Notes: generated by a model not told the origin, from the sequence alone. A DNA stretch of 64,000 nt from Thiotrichaceae bacterium UBA7357 (GCA_002470825.1 DKOR01000014.1:1-64000), one strand, 5' to 3'; positions 53,915 through 62,953 are shown, numbered from the stretch's first letter. Numbers and translations: made by a program.

Positions 53915-56119
53915 ATGTATACGCTGACTGACGAAGCACCATTGTTAGCTACATACTCTTTACTCCCAATCATTAAAACATTTATATCAGCAGCAAATAT
54001 AGAAGTTGTGGAAAGTGACATCTCCTTAGCAGCTAGAATTCTCGCTGCATTTCCTGATTACCTTACAAACGACCAGAAAGTCGAAGATAACCTGGCAAAA
54101 CTTGGTCGGTTGACGCAAATGTCCAACACAAATATTATTAAGCTTCCTAACATTAGTGCTTCAATTCCTCAGTTAATAGCCACCATTATTGAATTGCAGA
54201 TACACGGTTATGACATTCCTGACTACCCTGAAGAACCAACATCTGATGAAAAAAAACTCATTAAGGAACGCTACTCAAAGGCATTGGGAAGTGCTGTTAA
54301 TCCAGTACTACGAGAAGGTAATTCTGATCGTCGCGCGCCTGAGTCAGTGAAACGAAGTGCACGTAAAAACCCTCATTCAATGGAAAAATGGAGCCCTGCT
54401 TCCCGTACACATGTATCACATATGCATGGTGGCGATTTCTACACTAGTGAAGAGAGTATAACAATAAAAAAAGCCTGCAATGTACGGATGGAGTTGGAAA
54501 TGAACTCTGGTGAAATTATTATTCTGAAAGAAAAAACAGCGCTATTAGAAAATGAAATTATTGATGGTATGTATATGTGCAAAGAAGCGCTTTGCGATTT
54601 CTATGAAGAGCAAATGGAAGATGCTAGAGAAACAGGTGTAATGTTTTCCCTACATGTAAAGGCTACTATGATGAAAATTTCTCATCCCATCGTGTTCGGT
54701 CATGCGGTCAAAGTTTTCTATAAACAATTATTCATTAAATATGGCGATCTATTCGATAAGTTAGGAGTCAATCCGAACAATGGTATCAGTAGCGTATACG
54801 ATAAGATTCAATCTCTACCCAGCTCATTTCGAGAAGAAATAGAACATGATATCCATAGCTGCTACCAACATCGTCCTGAACTAGCCATGGTTGATTCTGC
54901 TAAAGGAATTTCTAATTTACATGCTCCTAATGATGTGATTGTTGATGCTTCTATGCCTGCGATGATTCGTTCTGGTGGTAAAATGTGGGGACCTGATGGC
55001 AAATTAAAAGATACCAAAGCTGTAATACCTGAGAGTACATTCGCACGTATTTATCAAGAAATGATTAATTTTTGTAAAACCCATGGTGCCTTTGATCCAA
55101 AGACTATGGGTAGTGTTCCAAATGTTGGGTTAATGGCACAAAAGGCCGAAGAATATGGCTCTCATGATAAGACCTTCGAAATCCAAACTAAAGGTATTGC
55201 ACGAATTATAGATGAAAAAGGTAATATATTGATCGAACAGAATGTGAAAGAAGGTGATATTTGGCGAATGTGTCAAACTAAAGATGCACCTATCCGAGAT
55301 TGGGTAAAATTAGCAGTAAACCGAGCACGCCAATCGGATATGCCTGCTGTATTTTGGTTAGATGAGTATCGCCCACATGAAATGGAATTAATTAAAAAAG
55401 TGAAACTATATCTTCAAGACCATGATTTATCAGGGCTTGATATTCAAATCATGTCTCAGACCCGTGCGATGCGTTATACCCTTGAAAGAATTATTCGTGG
55501 TAAAGATACCATATCTGTAACTGGTAACATTTTACGTGATTACCTCACAGATCTATTCCCGATCATGGAATTAGGTACCAGTGCAAAGATGCTATCTATC
55601 GTACCTTTGATGGCAGGTGGTGGACTATTCGAAACCGGTGCGGGTGGTTCCGCACCAAAACATGTGAAACAACTTATAGAAGAAAACCATTTACGCTGGG
55701 ATTCTCTTGGTGAGTATCTAGCCTTGGCTGTTTCTTTAGAAGACATTAGTATAAAAACCGGTAATAAGAAAGCAAAAATTTTAGCGAGGTCATTAGACGA
55801 AGCCACTGGGAAATTATTGGATAATAAAAAAGGACCATCTCGAAGAACCGGTGAATTAGATAACCGTGGTAGTCACTTTTACCTAGCTATGTACTGGGCA
55901 CAGGCACTTACTAAACAAGAGGAAGATTCAGAACTACGAGCTCAATTTAATACATTGGCAAAATCACTAGCAGAAAATGAACAATCGATTATTGAAGAAC
56001 TTAATGCGTCACAGGGTAACCCAGTTGATCTCGGCGGTTATTTTATGCCTGTTATAGAAAAAGTAAAAAACGTAATGCGTCCTAGTAAAACGTTCAATAA
56101 TCTTTTAGATACAGCTTAG
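53915..56119 (+). CDS. icd2: Isocitrate dehydrogenase [NADP+], monomeric type
   Basis: The ~80-kDa monomeric enzyme oxidising isocitrate to 2-oxoglutarate with NADP+, distinct from the dimeric Icd. Nearly every family block is present: YTLTDEAPLLATYSLLPI, NIIKLPNISASIPQL, GSAVNPVLREGNSDRRAP, HVSHMHGGDFY, and MSQTRAMRYTLERIIRGKDTISVTGN (in part) and LFETGAGGSAPKHV. The ATG gives 734 residues, but homologues start about eight residues earlier (xTPKIIYTLTDEAP). Here the in-frame upstream codons read ITTENSK-I-M, beginning with an ATT at 53891 placed just behind AAGGGAGAG. So translation probably starts at ATT (742 residues). Confidence 0.95.
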   Translation: MYTLTDEAPLLATYSLLPIIKTFISAANIEVVESDISLAARILAAFPDYLTNDQKVEDNLAKLGRLTQMSNTNIIKLPNISASIPQLIATIIELQIHGYDIPDYPEEPTSDEKKLIKERYSKALGSAVNPVLREGNSDRRAPESVKRSARKNPHSMEKWSPASRTHVSHMHGGDFYTSEESITIKKACNVRMELEMNSGEIIILKEKTALLENEIIDGMYMCKEALCDFYEEQMEDARETGVMFSLHVKATMMKISHPIVFGHAVKVFYKQLFIKYGDLFDKLGVNPNNGISSVYDKIQSLPSSFREEIEHDIHSCYQHRPELAMVDSAKGISNLHAPNDVIVDASMPAMIRSGGKMWGPDGKLKDTKAVIPESTFARIYQEMINFCKTHGAFDPKTMGSVPNVGLMAQKAEEYGSHDKTFEIQTKGIARIIDEKGNILIEQNVKEGDIWRMCQTKDAPIRDWVKLAVNRARQSDMPAVFWLDEYRPHEMELIKKVKLYLQDHDLSGLDIQIMSQTRAMRYTLERIIRGKDTISVTGNILRDYLTDLFPIMELGTSAKMLSIVPLMAGGGLFETGAGGSAPKHVKQLIEENHLRWDSLGEYLALAVSLEDISIKTGNKKAKILARSLDEATGKLLDNKKGPSRRTGELDNRGSHFYLAMYWAQALTKQEEDSELRAQFNTLAKSLAENEQSIIEELNASQGNPVDLGGYFMPVIEKVKNVMRPSKTFNNLLDTA

Positions 56120-56368
56120 CGTAAAACCAAACCTGATTTAGCTCTTAGTGATATACAGGAGAAAATGACTTTTTTCTTTCATCTCCTAAAACAATTTTGC
56201 TTAACAACGCGCATACTAAAACGTTACATAATTATTTTAAGTTTTTTCTCAACAATGACTGAGCTTGATTTTCATGGTTCCATTGTTTGAATTCAATGAT
56301 TATTATGTTGATGATTACGTATGTAATTCAATAGTGTATAAAAATTATATAGGCAATAACAAAATGAT
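56120..56368 (+). other. Non-coding interval after isocitrate dehydrogenase
   Basis: No gene. A bulged hairpin with AGGAGA/TCTCCT arms (about 56157-56188) around a T-rich loop lies 40 bases past the stop and may be a weak terminator; it has no U-tract. Confidence 0.3.
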
Positions 56369-56998
56369 ATGAAATATTATGATTGTACAATGGCTCCAAA
56401 TCCTCGTCGCACTCGAATTTTTATTAAAGAAAAAGGACTCGATATCCCTTCAATAGAAGTTGATCTTTTTGGTGGAGAAAATCTGCAAGAAGATTATTTA
56501 TCAAAAACTATATGGGGCCTATGTCCTGCATTGGAATTAGATGATGGGACGGTAATAAGCGAGGCTCCTGCAATTTGCAGTTATATAAATGACATGTATC
56601 CTGAACCACCCCTCTTAGGTACCAATCCTTTAGAACGTGCACAGGTTATTTCTTGTGATCGACACATGGAACATAGCGGAATGCAATCTGTCATTTATGC
56701 ATTTCGTAATGGTTATAAAGACTTTGCTCTTCGCGGCGTTGGTGGTCGTGAAGGCGATAAGATAATTCCTGAACTAATTGAGCGCGGGCGTAACGGTATT
56801 AAAATTTTCTTTAAAAGGCTTGAAAAACAGCTTTCTAAATCAGAGTATGTCGCTGGAAACTTCTATAGCATGGCCGATATCACTGGATTAGTAGTCATTG
56901 ATTTTGCAAAGTATGCTGAATTCAAAATTCCAAGTAAAAATATAAACACCTTAGAGTGGTATGAAAAAGTCGCATCGCGTCCTGGCACACAAGTTTGA
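56369..56998 (+). CDS. Glutathione S-transferase family protein
   Basis: 209 residues, a paralogue of the GST at 27124-27762: both begin with an APNPRR(A/T)RIF block and share ENLQ(D/E)D, LELDDG and the C-terminal ADITG/VDITA N-capping box (MADITGLVVIDFAK). The usual cis-proline stretch NPxGxxP is changed to SKTIWGLCPALELDDG. Soluble, substrate unknown. Starts at ATG 56369 without a strong ribosome site. Followed 33 nt later by the remnant of a third GST. Confidence 0.87.
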   Translation: MKYYDCTMAPNPRRTRIFIKEKGLDIPSIEVDLFGGENLQEDYLSKTIWGLCPALELDDGTVISEAPAICSYINDMYPEPPLLGTNPLERAQVISCDRHMEHSGMQSVIYAFRNGYKDFALRGVGGREGDKIIPELIERGRNGIKIFFKRLEKQLSKSEYVAGNFYSMADITGLVVIDFAKYAEFKIPSKNINTLEWYEKVASRPGTQV

Positions 56999-57031
56999 AT
57001 TATTATTAATTAAATTTATTGAGGACCATCA

Positions 57032-57193
57032 ATGATAACCTCGTATACCTTTGTAACCTCTATTAGCAAAATGATATCAGTCGCATTAAAAAAATTAGCG
57101 CTTGATTATGAAGTTAAAGATGTCAACCTAGCAGAAAATATATAGAAAGAAGATTGGTATTTAAAAAGCAACCTAAGTGGAATGAGACTATAG
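57032..57193 (+). pseudogene. Glutathione S-transferase remnant (N-terminal domain only)
   Basis: ATG at 57032 behind GAGGA opens MITSYTFVTSISKMISVALK, then KLALDYEVKDVNLAENI and a TAG at 57143-57145. The same frame continues KEDWYLKSNLSGMRL to a second stop at 57191-57193. This reads as the thioredoxin-like start of a GST (TF.TSISKMISVAL.ELGLDYEVKDVNL..., W.LK.NP.G) with an in-frame stop and loss of everything after about 54 residues. It is a decayed third GST next to an intact one. Confidence 0.6.
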
Positions 57194-57222
57194 CTATGGG
57201 CTGAATAATATTGGTTTTTTAT

Positions 57223-57990
57223 TTAGCAAACTCCGAGTATCCACCCCTCTAATTTTGCTTTCTTCAGTTCATCTAACATTAATGGTGGAGTAAAATATCC
57301 ATCCAATATGCCTCGTCTATCGGCTTCCTTCATCCAAGCTGAGATAGACCAAGCATCATGTTCATCGGGGCTCCGATCTTGTTTGCAATAACGTCTTTTA
57401 TATAATGCTGGATAGGCTTCAACAATAACTGATTTATCATCAGGAACGGCGAACCCATCGAATGGCCAAAAATGAACACGTTCTCGAAAAAATGGTATTT
57501 CCCTTAACCAGAGTAACCATGGCAGACCAGAATGTGTCGATTTGGCAACTGAACCCTGAACATCAAACATAAAGACACTTTTTGCAGTTGCCGTCCATTC
57601 TTCACAAAGACGTAACTCTTTTGCTTTACCGATGCGTGGATTATTATTACGCACCGAATCAACACGAGTAAGTGGCTCTGCTGTTGGCCAATGACGAACA
57701 AAATCAAGCAAAAAATCATCCCATGAATTAATCCCATAACGCTTCATATAGCCTATTGGAAATGAAAATCCATGATCAATTCCTATAATTGATATTTCAT
57801 CAGTTTCCAATATTTTCTTACAATATTGAGCAATCTCAAAACGAGACCAATTTTTTACACCTTGTGTTGGGGTAGTTATTTTCGCTGGTTGCTCATCTTG
57901 CGTTGCTTCATACACCTGCAATCCTTTAAGCCGACTTTCGACTGTTTTAGCACCGGAGTAATCAATCCCGATATAATTATCGAATTTCAT
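57223..57990 (-). CDS. DUF429-like protein with RNase H-type fold
   Basis: 255 residues from the chosen start. The frame opens 14 codons earlier, but ATG 57990 (MKFDNYIGIDYSGAK) has GGTGG upstream and gives the normal compact N-terminus. YIGIDYSGAK is the first strand with an acidic residue, IIGIDHGFSFP the second acidic block, and VIVEAYPALYKRRYC with SPDEHDAWSISAWMKEAD the C-terminal active-site-like region. These resemble DUF429-type predicted nucleases with an RNase H-like fold. No function is known. It is convergent with the GST remnant. Confidence 0.7.
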   Translation of the reverse strand: MKFDNYIGIDYSGAKTVESRLKGLQVYEATQDEQPAKITTPTQGVKNWSRFEIAQYCKKILETDEISIIGIDHGFSFPIGYMKRYGINSWDDFLLDFVRHWPTAEPLTRVDSVRNNNPRIGKAKELRLCEEWTATAKSVFMFDVQGSVAKSTHSGLPWLLWLREIPFFRERVHFWPFDGFAVPDDKSVIVEAYPALYKRRYCKQDRSPDEHDAWSISAWMKEADRRGILDGYFTPPLMLDELKKAKLEGWILGVC

Positions 57991-58146
57991 GAGTTGCCAC
58001 CACTTAATTATAAAATAGGAAAGGTATTTCAAATGAGAACTAGTTTAATAATCAAAGTTATTATTCAAAGTAACGATAAAAATACTACAATTTCAGTCAT
58101 TAGCACCAAGTTAATGTCACATTTTCAATTGGTCTTTATAACAATA

Positions 58147-58860
58147 TCACTTCAGATGCCTACCGCCATCAAGGGGGAGTATTCTACCAGTAATGTATTC
58201 ACTATTAAGTATATAGTCGATTGCACTTTGAAACTCAGCACAGCCACCTTCACGTCCCATCAGACTTTTTTTTAATGTCTTCTTCTTATATTCATCATCA
58301 TCTTCATGATTAAACAAAATTAGAGAAGGTGACAGGCTATTCACTTTGACTTTAGGTGCAAACTTCGAAGAGAAAGAATAAGTGAGGTTATCTTGACCCG
58401 CTTTACTAGCGGCGTACGCTACATGTTTCTTACTACCACATGAACTCACATAGTCACCGATATGAATTATATCTGCATGGCTATGTTGTGTGTTCATCAA
58501 AAGTGGTGCCAAGCCAAAATTAAGTAAATACGGAGCATTAACATGCACCTGCATCATGCGCTTAATGATCTTTAATGAGGCAAGCTCAGCACTATCGCTC
58601 AGCCAGTCAGAAGCATTGTGAATAATGGCTCTGATACCACCACAGTTTCGTGTTACATTTTCAATCAATGATTCGATGTCTGCATCATTGTATAAATCAC
58701 ACTTTAAAAGTGTGGCGTCTTTTTTTTTAAGTTGCAACAAAGACTCTGTCTCATTACGATATGTTCCAATAACAGATATACCACGGTCGAGAAAATTATT
58801 TGCAAGATATTGGCCCAGTCGTTTTCCTACCCCAGTAATCAGAATTGGTTCGGTCGTCAT
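58147..58860 (-). CDS. folM: Dihydromonapterin reductase FolM
   Basis: Short-chain dehydrogenase that reduces dihydromonapterin to tetrahydromonapterin (and weakly dihydrofolate) with NADPH. MTTEPILITGVGKRLGQYLAN has a variant TGxxxRxG cofactor loop. IIHNASDWL corresponds to the NNAS region, IHIGDYVSSCGSKKHVAYAASKAGQDN carries the YxxxK catalytic pair, and VNSLSPSLILF follows. I chose ATG 58860, which overlaps the folE stop as ATGA, over the longer frame from 58905. The folX-folE-folM order supports the name over a generic SDR. Confidence 0.88.
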   Translation of the reverse strand: MTTEPILITGVGKRLGQYLANNFLDRGISVIGTYRNETESLLQLKKKDATLLKCDLYNDADIESLIENVTRNCGGIRAIIHNASDWLSDSAELASLKIIKRMMQVHVNAPYLLNFGLAPLLMNTQHSHADIIHIGDYVSSCGSKKHVAYAASKAGQDNLTYSFSSKFAPKVKVNSLSPSLILFNHEDDDEYKKKTLKKSLMGREGGCAEFQSAIDYILNSEYITGRILPLDGGRHLK

Positions 58861-59549
58861 GGATTCAGAAATTCGGCACGTGTATGTATATTTTCTTTGA
58901 AACAACCTCCCAATGCTGTTGTACTCGTTTGTGAATTACTATCCTGAACACCACGTGACTTAACACAGTAGTGTGTTGCTTCAAGATTTACTGCGACATT
59001 TTCTGTTTCGAGTAGGGTCTGTAACGCTATCAATATTTGTCTTGTTAGTCGTTCTTGTACTTGAGGTCGTTGCGCAAAAAAGCGAACCACACGATTGATT
59101 TTTGAAAGTCCGATTATTTTTTTATTCGGTATATAAGCGACTTTAGCAGTCCCATCTATAGTGACAAAATGGTGTTCACAGGTACTGGTCAGATCAATGT
59201 TTTTAATTTTAATCATCTCATCCGCGCCCATCTTATTCTCAATTAATGTGATTTTAGGAAAATTACTATAATTCAAACCTGAGAAAATTTCGTGAATATA
59301 CATTTTGGCTATACGATGTGGTGTCTCATTTAAACTATCATCACTTAAGTCAAGACACAGCGTTTCTATAACCTCCTTCATTAGAAATTTTATTTTTTCA
59401 TATTTTTCTTCTCGAGATAAGGACGTTTCGATCATAGGAGTTTCTATCCTACTTTCAATCAAGGCATTTCTAACCATTAGAGCTTCGGGGCTTAAAGCAA
59501 CATCTTCATTTTTGATAGGTGTTTTAAGGTATACTGGTGTAACGCTCAT
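58857..59549 (-). CDS. folE: GTP cyclohydrolase I
   Basis: Converts GTP to 7,8-dihydroneopterin triphosphate. Zinc and catalytic residues are visible: STCEHHFV (Cys-Glu-His-His), NRVVRFFAQRPQVQERLTRQI and ATHYCVKSRGVQDSNSQT (in part). 230 residues with an N-terminal extension of ~40 residues. Both ends overlap neighbours by 4 nt (folX ahead, folM behind), so the three genes form one tightly coupled unit devoted to reduced pterin rather than general folate supply. Confidence 0.96.
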   Translation of the reverse strand: MSVTPVYLKTPIKNEDVALSPEALMVRNALIESRIETPMIETSLSREEKYEKIKFLMKEVIETLCLDLSDDSLNETPHRIAKMYIHEIFSGLNYSNFPKITLIENKMGADEMIKIKNIDLTSTCEHHFVTIDGTAKVAYIPNKKIIGLSKINRVVRFFAQRPQVQERLTRQILIALQTLLETENVAVNLEATHYCVKSRGVQDSNSQTSTTALGGCFKENIHTRAEFLNP

Positions 59550-59947
59550 GATGCCCTACCCAAGAGTCTTAAACTCGATTTATTTTCAGTATTATATTCA
59601 AATGTTATTGATACTGAATCAGCAAACCTTAATGCATAAGGCTTATCTACCGTAACTCGAGCATTATTCACAGATTGATGTTGACTACATATATCAAGCA
59701 CATCGGCGACAAGTTTTTCTAACAATAAAAAACTTCCTTCCTCAACATGTTCTATTACCTTTTTGGTAATATCCCTATAATTTAGAGCATCAGATATTTC
59801 ATCATCTAGTACAGATTGAGTTATTGCATAGTTAATTTCTATGTTGATAACAACATCTTGTTTTTTTTCTTTTTCTTCTTGATTGAAACCAATGTAGGTG
59901 CGTAATCGAAGATTAGAAATGTTAATTATTGCATTTTTTAGGCGCAT
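59546..59947 (-). CDS. folX: Dihydroneopterin triphosphate 2'-epimerase
   Basis: FolB/FolX-fold protein of 133 residues from the chosen ATG 59947 (MRLKNAIINISNLRLRTYIGFN; upstream frame to 59986 looks non-native). IGFNQEEKEKKQDVVINIEI, ALNYRDITKKVIEHVEEGSFLLLEKLVADV (in part) and VTVDKPYALRFADSVSI fit the family. FolX rather than the aldolase FolB is chosen because of the downstream folE and folM, the set that makes tetrahydromonapterin, a cofactor of bacterial phenylalanine hydroxylase. Stop overlaps the folE start. Confidence 0.85.
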   Translation of the reverse strand: MRLKNAIINISNLRLRTYIGFNQEEKEKKQDVVINIEINYAITQSVLDDEISDALNYRDITKKVIEHVEEGSFLLLEKLVADVLDICSQHQSVNNARVTVDKPYALRFADSVSITFEYNTENKSSLRLLGRAS

Positions 59948-60166
59948 TAAGTTTCTCAAGTGTTTTAGATATATTAAACCATACAAAGCATATGTGAAGT
60001 CAATATGAAATTAAACCCCAGATCAAATTATTAGCTAGTGTTGTCTAATACATCAACACCCCCTGATATACAAATGGACGAGAATGACTGTCTCTAGGCA
60101 TATAAAGTATTATCATTAGAGCATAGTAAGTGTGTATAAAGATTTAAAATATATCGGAGATATTTC

Positions 60167-60700
60167 ATGCAAAAAATTCTTGTTTTATTCATTTTGTACT
60201 TTAGTAATGTGGGAAATATCTGGGCAGTTTGTCCAGATTACCTAAATGTTGATATGGAAGTGTTGCGTTCGAATAAAATAATTAATATTTGCGAAAACTT
60301 TGGCGATAGTCCCATGTTGATAGTCAACACCGCAAGTCATTGTGGTTTTACGCCACAGTTTGAGGGAATTGAAAAATTATACAAGCAATATAAAGATCAA
60401 GGCCTTGTAGTACTTGGTTTTCCGAGCAATAGTTTCAAGCAAGAGGCTAAAGCAAAAGAAGAAACGGCTGAAGTCTGTTATGTCAACTACGGTGTATCAT
60501 TTCAAATGTTTGCAGAAACCTTTGTACGTGGTAAAAACGCACATCCAATATTTAAAGAATTGGCGCGTCAGTCAAGTCCACCTTCATGGAATTTTAATAA
60601 ATATCTGATAGATAAGAACGGTAATGTTATTGACCATTTTGGCAGCACAACTGATCCAAATTCCACTGAAATACATAGACTTATTAAAACTCTACTCTAG
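60167..60700 (+). CDS. Glutathione peroxidase family protein, exported
   Basis: 177 residues with a signal peptide (MQKILVLFILYFSNVGNIWA|V, cleavage likely after residue 20). The thioredoxin-fold core has the peroxidatic Cys59 in VNTASHCGFTPQ, the second block VLGFPSNSFKQEA and the tryptophan region SPPSWNFNKYLID. The cysteine (not selenocysteine) form reduces hydroperoxides, usually with thioredoxin. Export to the periplasm is less usual for this family. GGAG precedes the ATG. Divergent from folX. Confidence 0.9.
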   Translation: MQKILVLFILYFSNVGNIWAVCPDYLNVDMEVLRSNKIINICENFGDSPMLIVNTASHCGFTPQFEGIEKLYKQYKDQGLVVLGFPSNSFKQEAKAKEETAEVCYVNYGVSFQMFAETFVRGKNAHPIFKELARQSSPPSWNFNKYLIDKNGNVIDHFGSTTDPNSTEIHRLIKTLL

Positions 60701-60988
60701 AAAAAAAGACTATGACTTCTAATTACTATCTCAATTAGAGCGCATTGCTTGATGTAGAACAATAATTTAACGGAAGCAGTATCCATTATTGATAGTAGCA
60801 CTTTGAATGGATTTATCAGAGGAGTTATCTTTCATATGATTAACAATGATACCAATAAGTTGGCCAATACCCTCACATAGAGAAATACGATCTCAAATTT
60901 TTGATTTATAAAAATTAAAGAGTGTGCATTATCTTTCCGAAAATAATCTTAGTAGAAGTACGCGACTAAAAATTTAGCTCCGGGAGTA

Positions 60989-61543
60989 CTAGTTTTTTGC
61001 AGATGAATTTTCACTATTAAAATATAAGTTCGCTGCAATAATACCAGCAACAAGTCCTGATGCGTGCCCTATCCATGAAATATGTGTTCGAACATCTAGC
61101 AAAATAAATAGAAATCCTCCGTACATAATCATCGCAACCAAACCAAGCAACATAGCTTTGATTGCTTTTGTATTATACGCATCAGTCAGTATAAATGACC
61201 AATACCCAAGGATTAATGCACTAGCACCAGCATGATAAGCCGGTGAGCCAAATATCCAGGTTCCAATTCCAGACAACAGTATGATAATTAAGGTTGACTC
61301 CCAAAAAATAACACTACCTTTTAGCTGTACTAAAGTGCCTAGGATTAGAAATGGCATAGAGTTACTTATTAAATGCCACCAATTGTGATGTATCCAAGGT
61401 GCAGTAATGATGCCTGTTAAGCCACTAATAGATCGAGGATATATTCCGTGTTGTCCAATCACCGGAAAAAGAAAAAATTGAACAGCATGAATTATCCATA
61501 ACGCAATTAACACATAAAAGGCATGTGAGATTATTCGAGACAA
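60989..61543 (-). CDS. Rhomboid-family intramembrane serine protease
   Basis: 184 residues with six membrane segments, the minimal rhomboid core. The catalytic dyad is Ser108 (HAGASALILGYW) and His160 (WIGHASGLVAG); HHNWWHLISNSM carries the oxyanion-side histidine and asparagine. Cleaves membrane proteins within the bilayer; the partner is unknown. Its start overlaps the stop of the potassium channel gene by 13 nt, so it belongs to the PspA-like gene group. Confidence 0.92.
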   Translation of the reverse strand: MSRIISHAFYVLIALWIIHAVQFFLFPVIGQHGIYPRSISGLTGIITAPWIHHNWWHLISNSMPFLILGTLVQLKGSVIFWESTLIIILLSGIGTWIFGSPAYHAGASALILGYWSFILTDAYNTKAIKAMLLGLVAMIMYGGFLFILLDVRTHISWIGHASGLVAGIIAANLYFNSENSSAKN

Positions 61544-62655
61544 TTTAAAGCCTTATCCTCACTTACTTTTTGAGAATCGTTGATAAGTGTAATAATTCCA
61601 GTTCCGGAGCAAACCTCATCCGGTAATGGATTCACATTAATACCTTCTGAATTTATAAACGCCATAGGTATACCAGCATCGCCTTTAACAAACTTGCAAA
61701 TAACATCTGACCAAGTGAGTTCTGTAAAATTAATATCGAGTCGAACCATATGATCATCATCATGGGTGAACATATTCTCGAGCACTTCTTCTGTGCCTGG
61801 CGCCACAATTGCGCGGACAATAAGTTCAGGATAAGCTCTTACAGGACGAATGACGGCGATAGCCCCAGCTCTCTTTATACGAGCCCGATTAATATCTTGT
61901 GTGACTTCAGCAATTATTGTTGCTGAAGTACGTATTTCATTGATGCGACTTAGCACATCAAAAGTAAGACTATCAGATAGTGGCTCGTCAGCATCACGTG
62001 CAATGAGAATAATATGTTTTGCTCTATCAACGTTAACTGCGCGCAAGTTATCATTGCTCTCAGCAACGCCATTGTAATGTACAACACCCTTATCACAGAG
62101 GTTTGAAGGTAGCCCATTCTCAAATTTTCGTGTCAAGATCTGTATTGGCATCTCTTGCAATATAGGAGTTGCTCTGACTTGATCAACAAATTTAGTTAGA
62201 TAGTTAACTGTATCATTATTAGGCGTATTGATAATAACTATGTGGTTTTTCATCTTCTTCCATCTCCATCGACCAGTGATTTTTGTATCTCTTGTGATTG
62301 TGCGATAATCGAAAAATTCTGCTGCAAGCTGTGCAACTAGTGATATGCCGATTCCATATAAGGTAATGATGGTTACAATGCGTCCTTCTGTTGTTTGAGC
62401 TGATAAGTCTCCGTAGCCAACCGTAGTGACAGTTGTTATTGATAACCATATGGAATCTTCAAGTGATAGGTCTTCAATATAAGCTATGGCAATACTATGT
62501 AATGCAATCAAGAAAAATAAAATTAAAGCCGTCTTTCCTAATCGAATTAAAAAATCCTTTTCATTATGTCTAGTAAACTTAAGATAGTGCCTTCTCTTCC
62601 AGTATGAAGCCTTTATTAAATTAAGAATCATCATTACTTTTATCTTTCTTGTCAT
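61531..62655 (-). CDS. Potassium channel family protein with TrkA-N-like domain
   Basis: 374 residues: two membrane helices around the pore loop with selectivity filter TTVTTVGYGDLS (~residues 74-85), then a cytoplasmic RCK/TrkA-N-like domain (NHIVIINTPNNDTVNYL, AKHIILIARDADEPLSDS, ATIIAEVTQDINRARIKRAGA in part) and a C-terminal extension. Similar to bacterial Kch-type channels. The N-terminus may be at Met8 or Met9 (62634/62631), which would reduce the overlap with the upstream small gene from 35 to about 11-14 nt. Confidence 0.9.
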   Translation of the reverse strand: MTRKIKVMMILNLIKASYWKRRHYLKFTRHNEKDFLIRLGKTALILFFLIALHSIAIAYIEDLSLEDSIWLSITTVTTVGYGDLSAQTTEGRIVTIITLYGIGISLVAQLAAEFFDYRTITRDTKITGRWRWKKMKNHIVIINTPNNDTVNYLTKFVDQVRATPILQEMPIQILTRKFENGLPSNLCDKGVVHYNGVAESNDNLRAVNVDRAKHIILIARDADEPLSDSLTFDVLSRINEIRTSATIIAEVTQDINRARIKRAGAIAVIRPVRAYPELIVRAIVAPGTEEVLENMFTHDDDHMVRLDINFTELTWSDVICKFVKGDAGIPMAFINSEGINVNPLPDEVCSGTGIITLINDSQKVSEDKALNCLE

Positions 62656-62953
62656 AGTAATGAAGATTTATTTCAGCGGTAACCCGTTTTTTTATTTCAA
62701 GCTCATTTGATTCATCAACCCCTAAACGCTTAGCGAGAATAGCTATATCTTCAGAGCTTAATGACATGGCCACACGACTACGTTGAATTTTCTTGTAGCT
62801 AAGCCCTGTTAATTTTCGAACAAGATCGCTAGGCTTGATATTTTCTTCAGCGGCATCAACAATAATCATTTTATTAACGTCCTCCTGAAACTCAAACTGC
62901 ATTTGAATTTTCTTTAATGCTTCCGTCTCATGATTCCACTTATCATTTGGCAT
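62621..62953 (-). CDS. Small conserved-looking protein of unknown function
   Basis: 110-residue soluble, charged protein (MPNDKWNHETEALKKIQMQF). A middle segment AAEENIKPSDLVRKLTGL followed by YKKIQRSRVAMSLSSEDIAILAKRLGV looks helical and could be a ribbon- or helix-turn-helix-like DNA- or protein-binding unit; I do not recognise the family. It overlaps the DUF4178-like gene by 11 nt and the channel gene at its end, so it is translationally embedded in this group. Confidence 0.7.
   Translation of the reverse strand: MPNDKWNHETEALKKIQMQFEFQEDVNKMIIVDAAEENIKPSDLVRKLTGLSYKKIQRSRVAMSLSSEDIAILAKRLGVDESNELEIKKRVTAEINLHYYDKKDKSNDDS

Noticed and set aside
57826..58275. 149-codon plus-strand frame across the DUF429-like and folM genes
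   Set aside because: It is antisense to two supported genes and the gap between them, with no family features.
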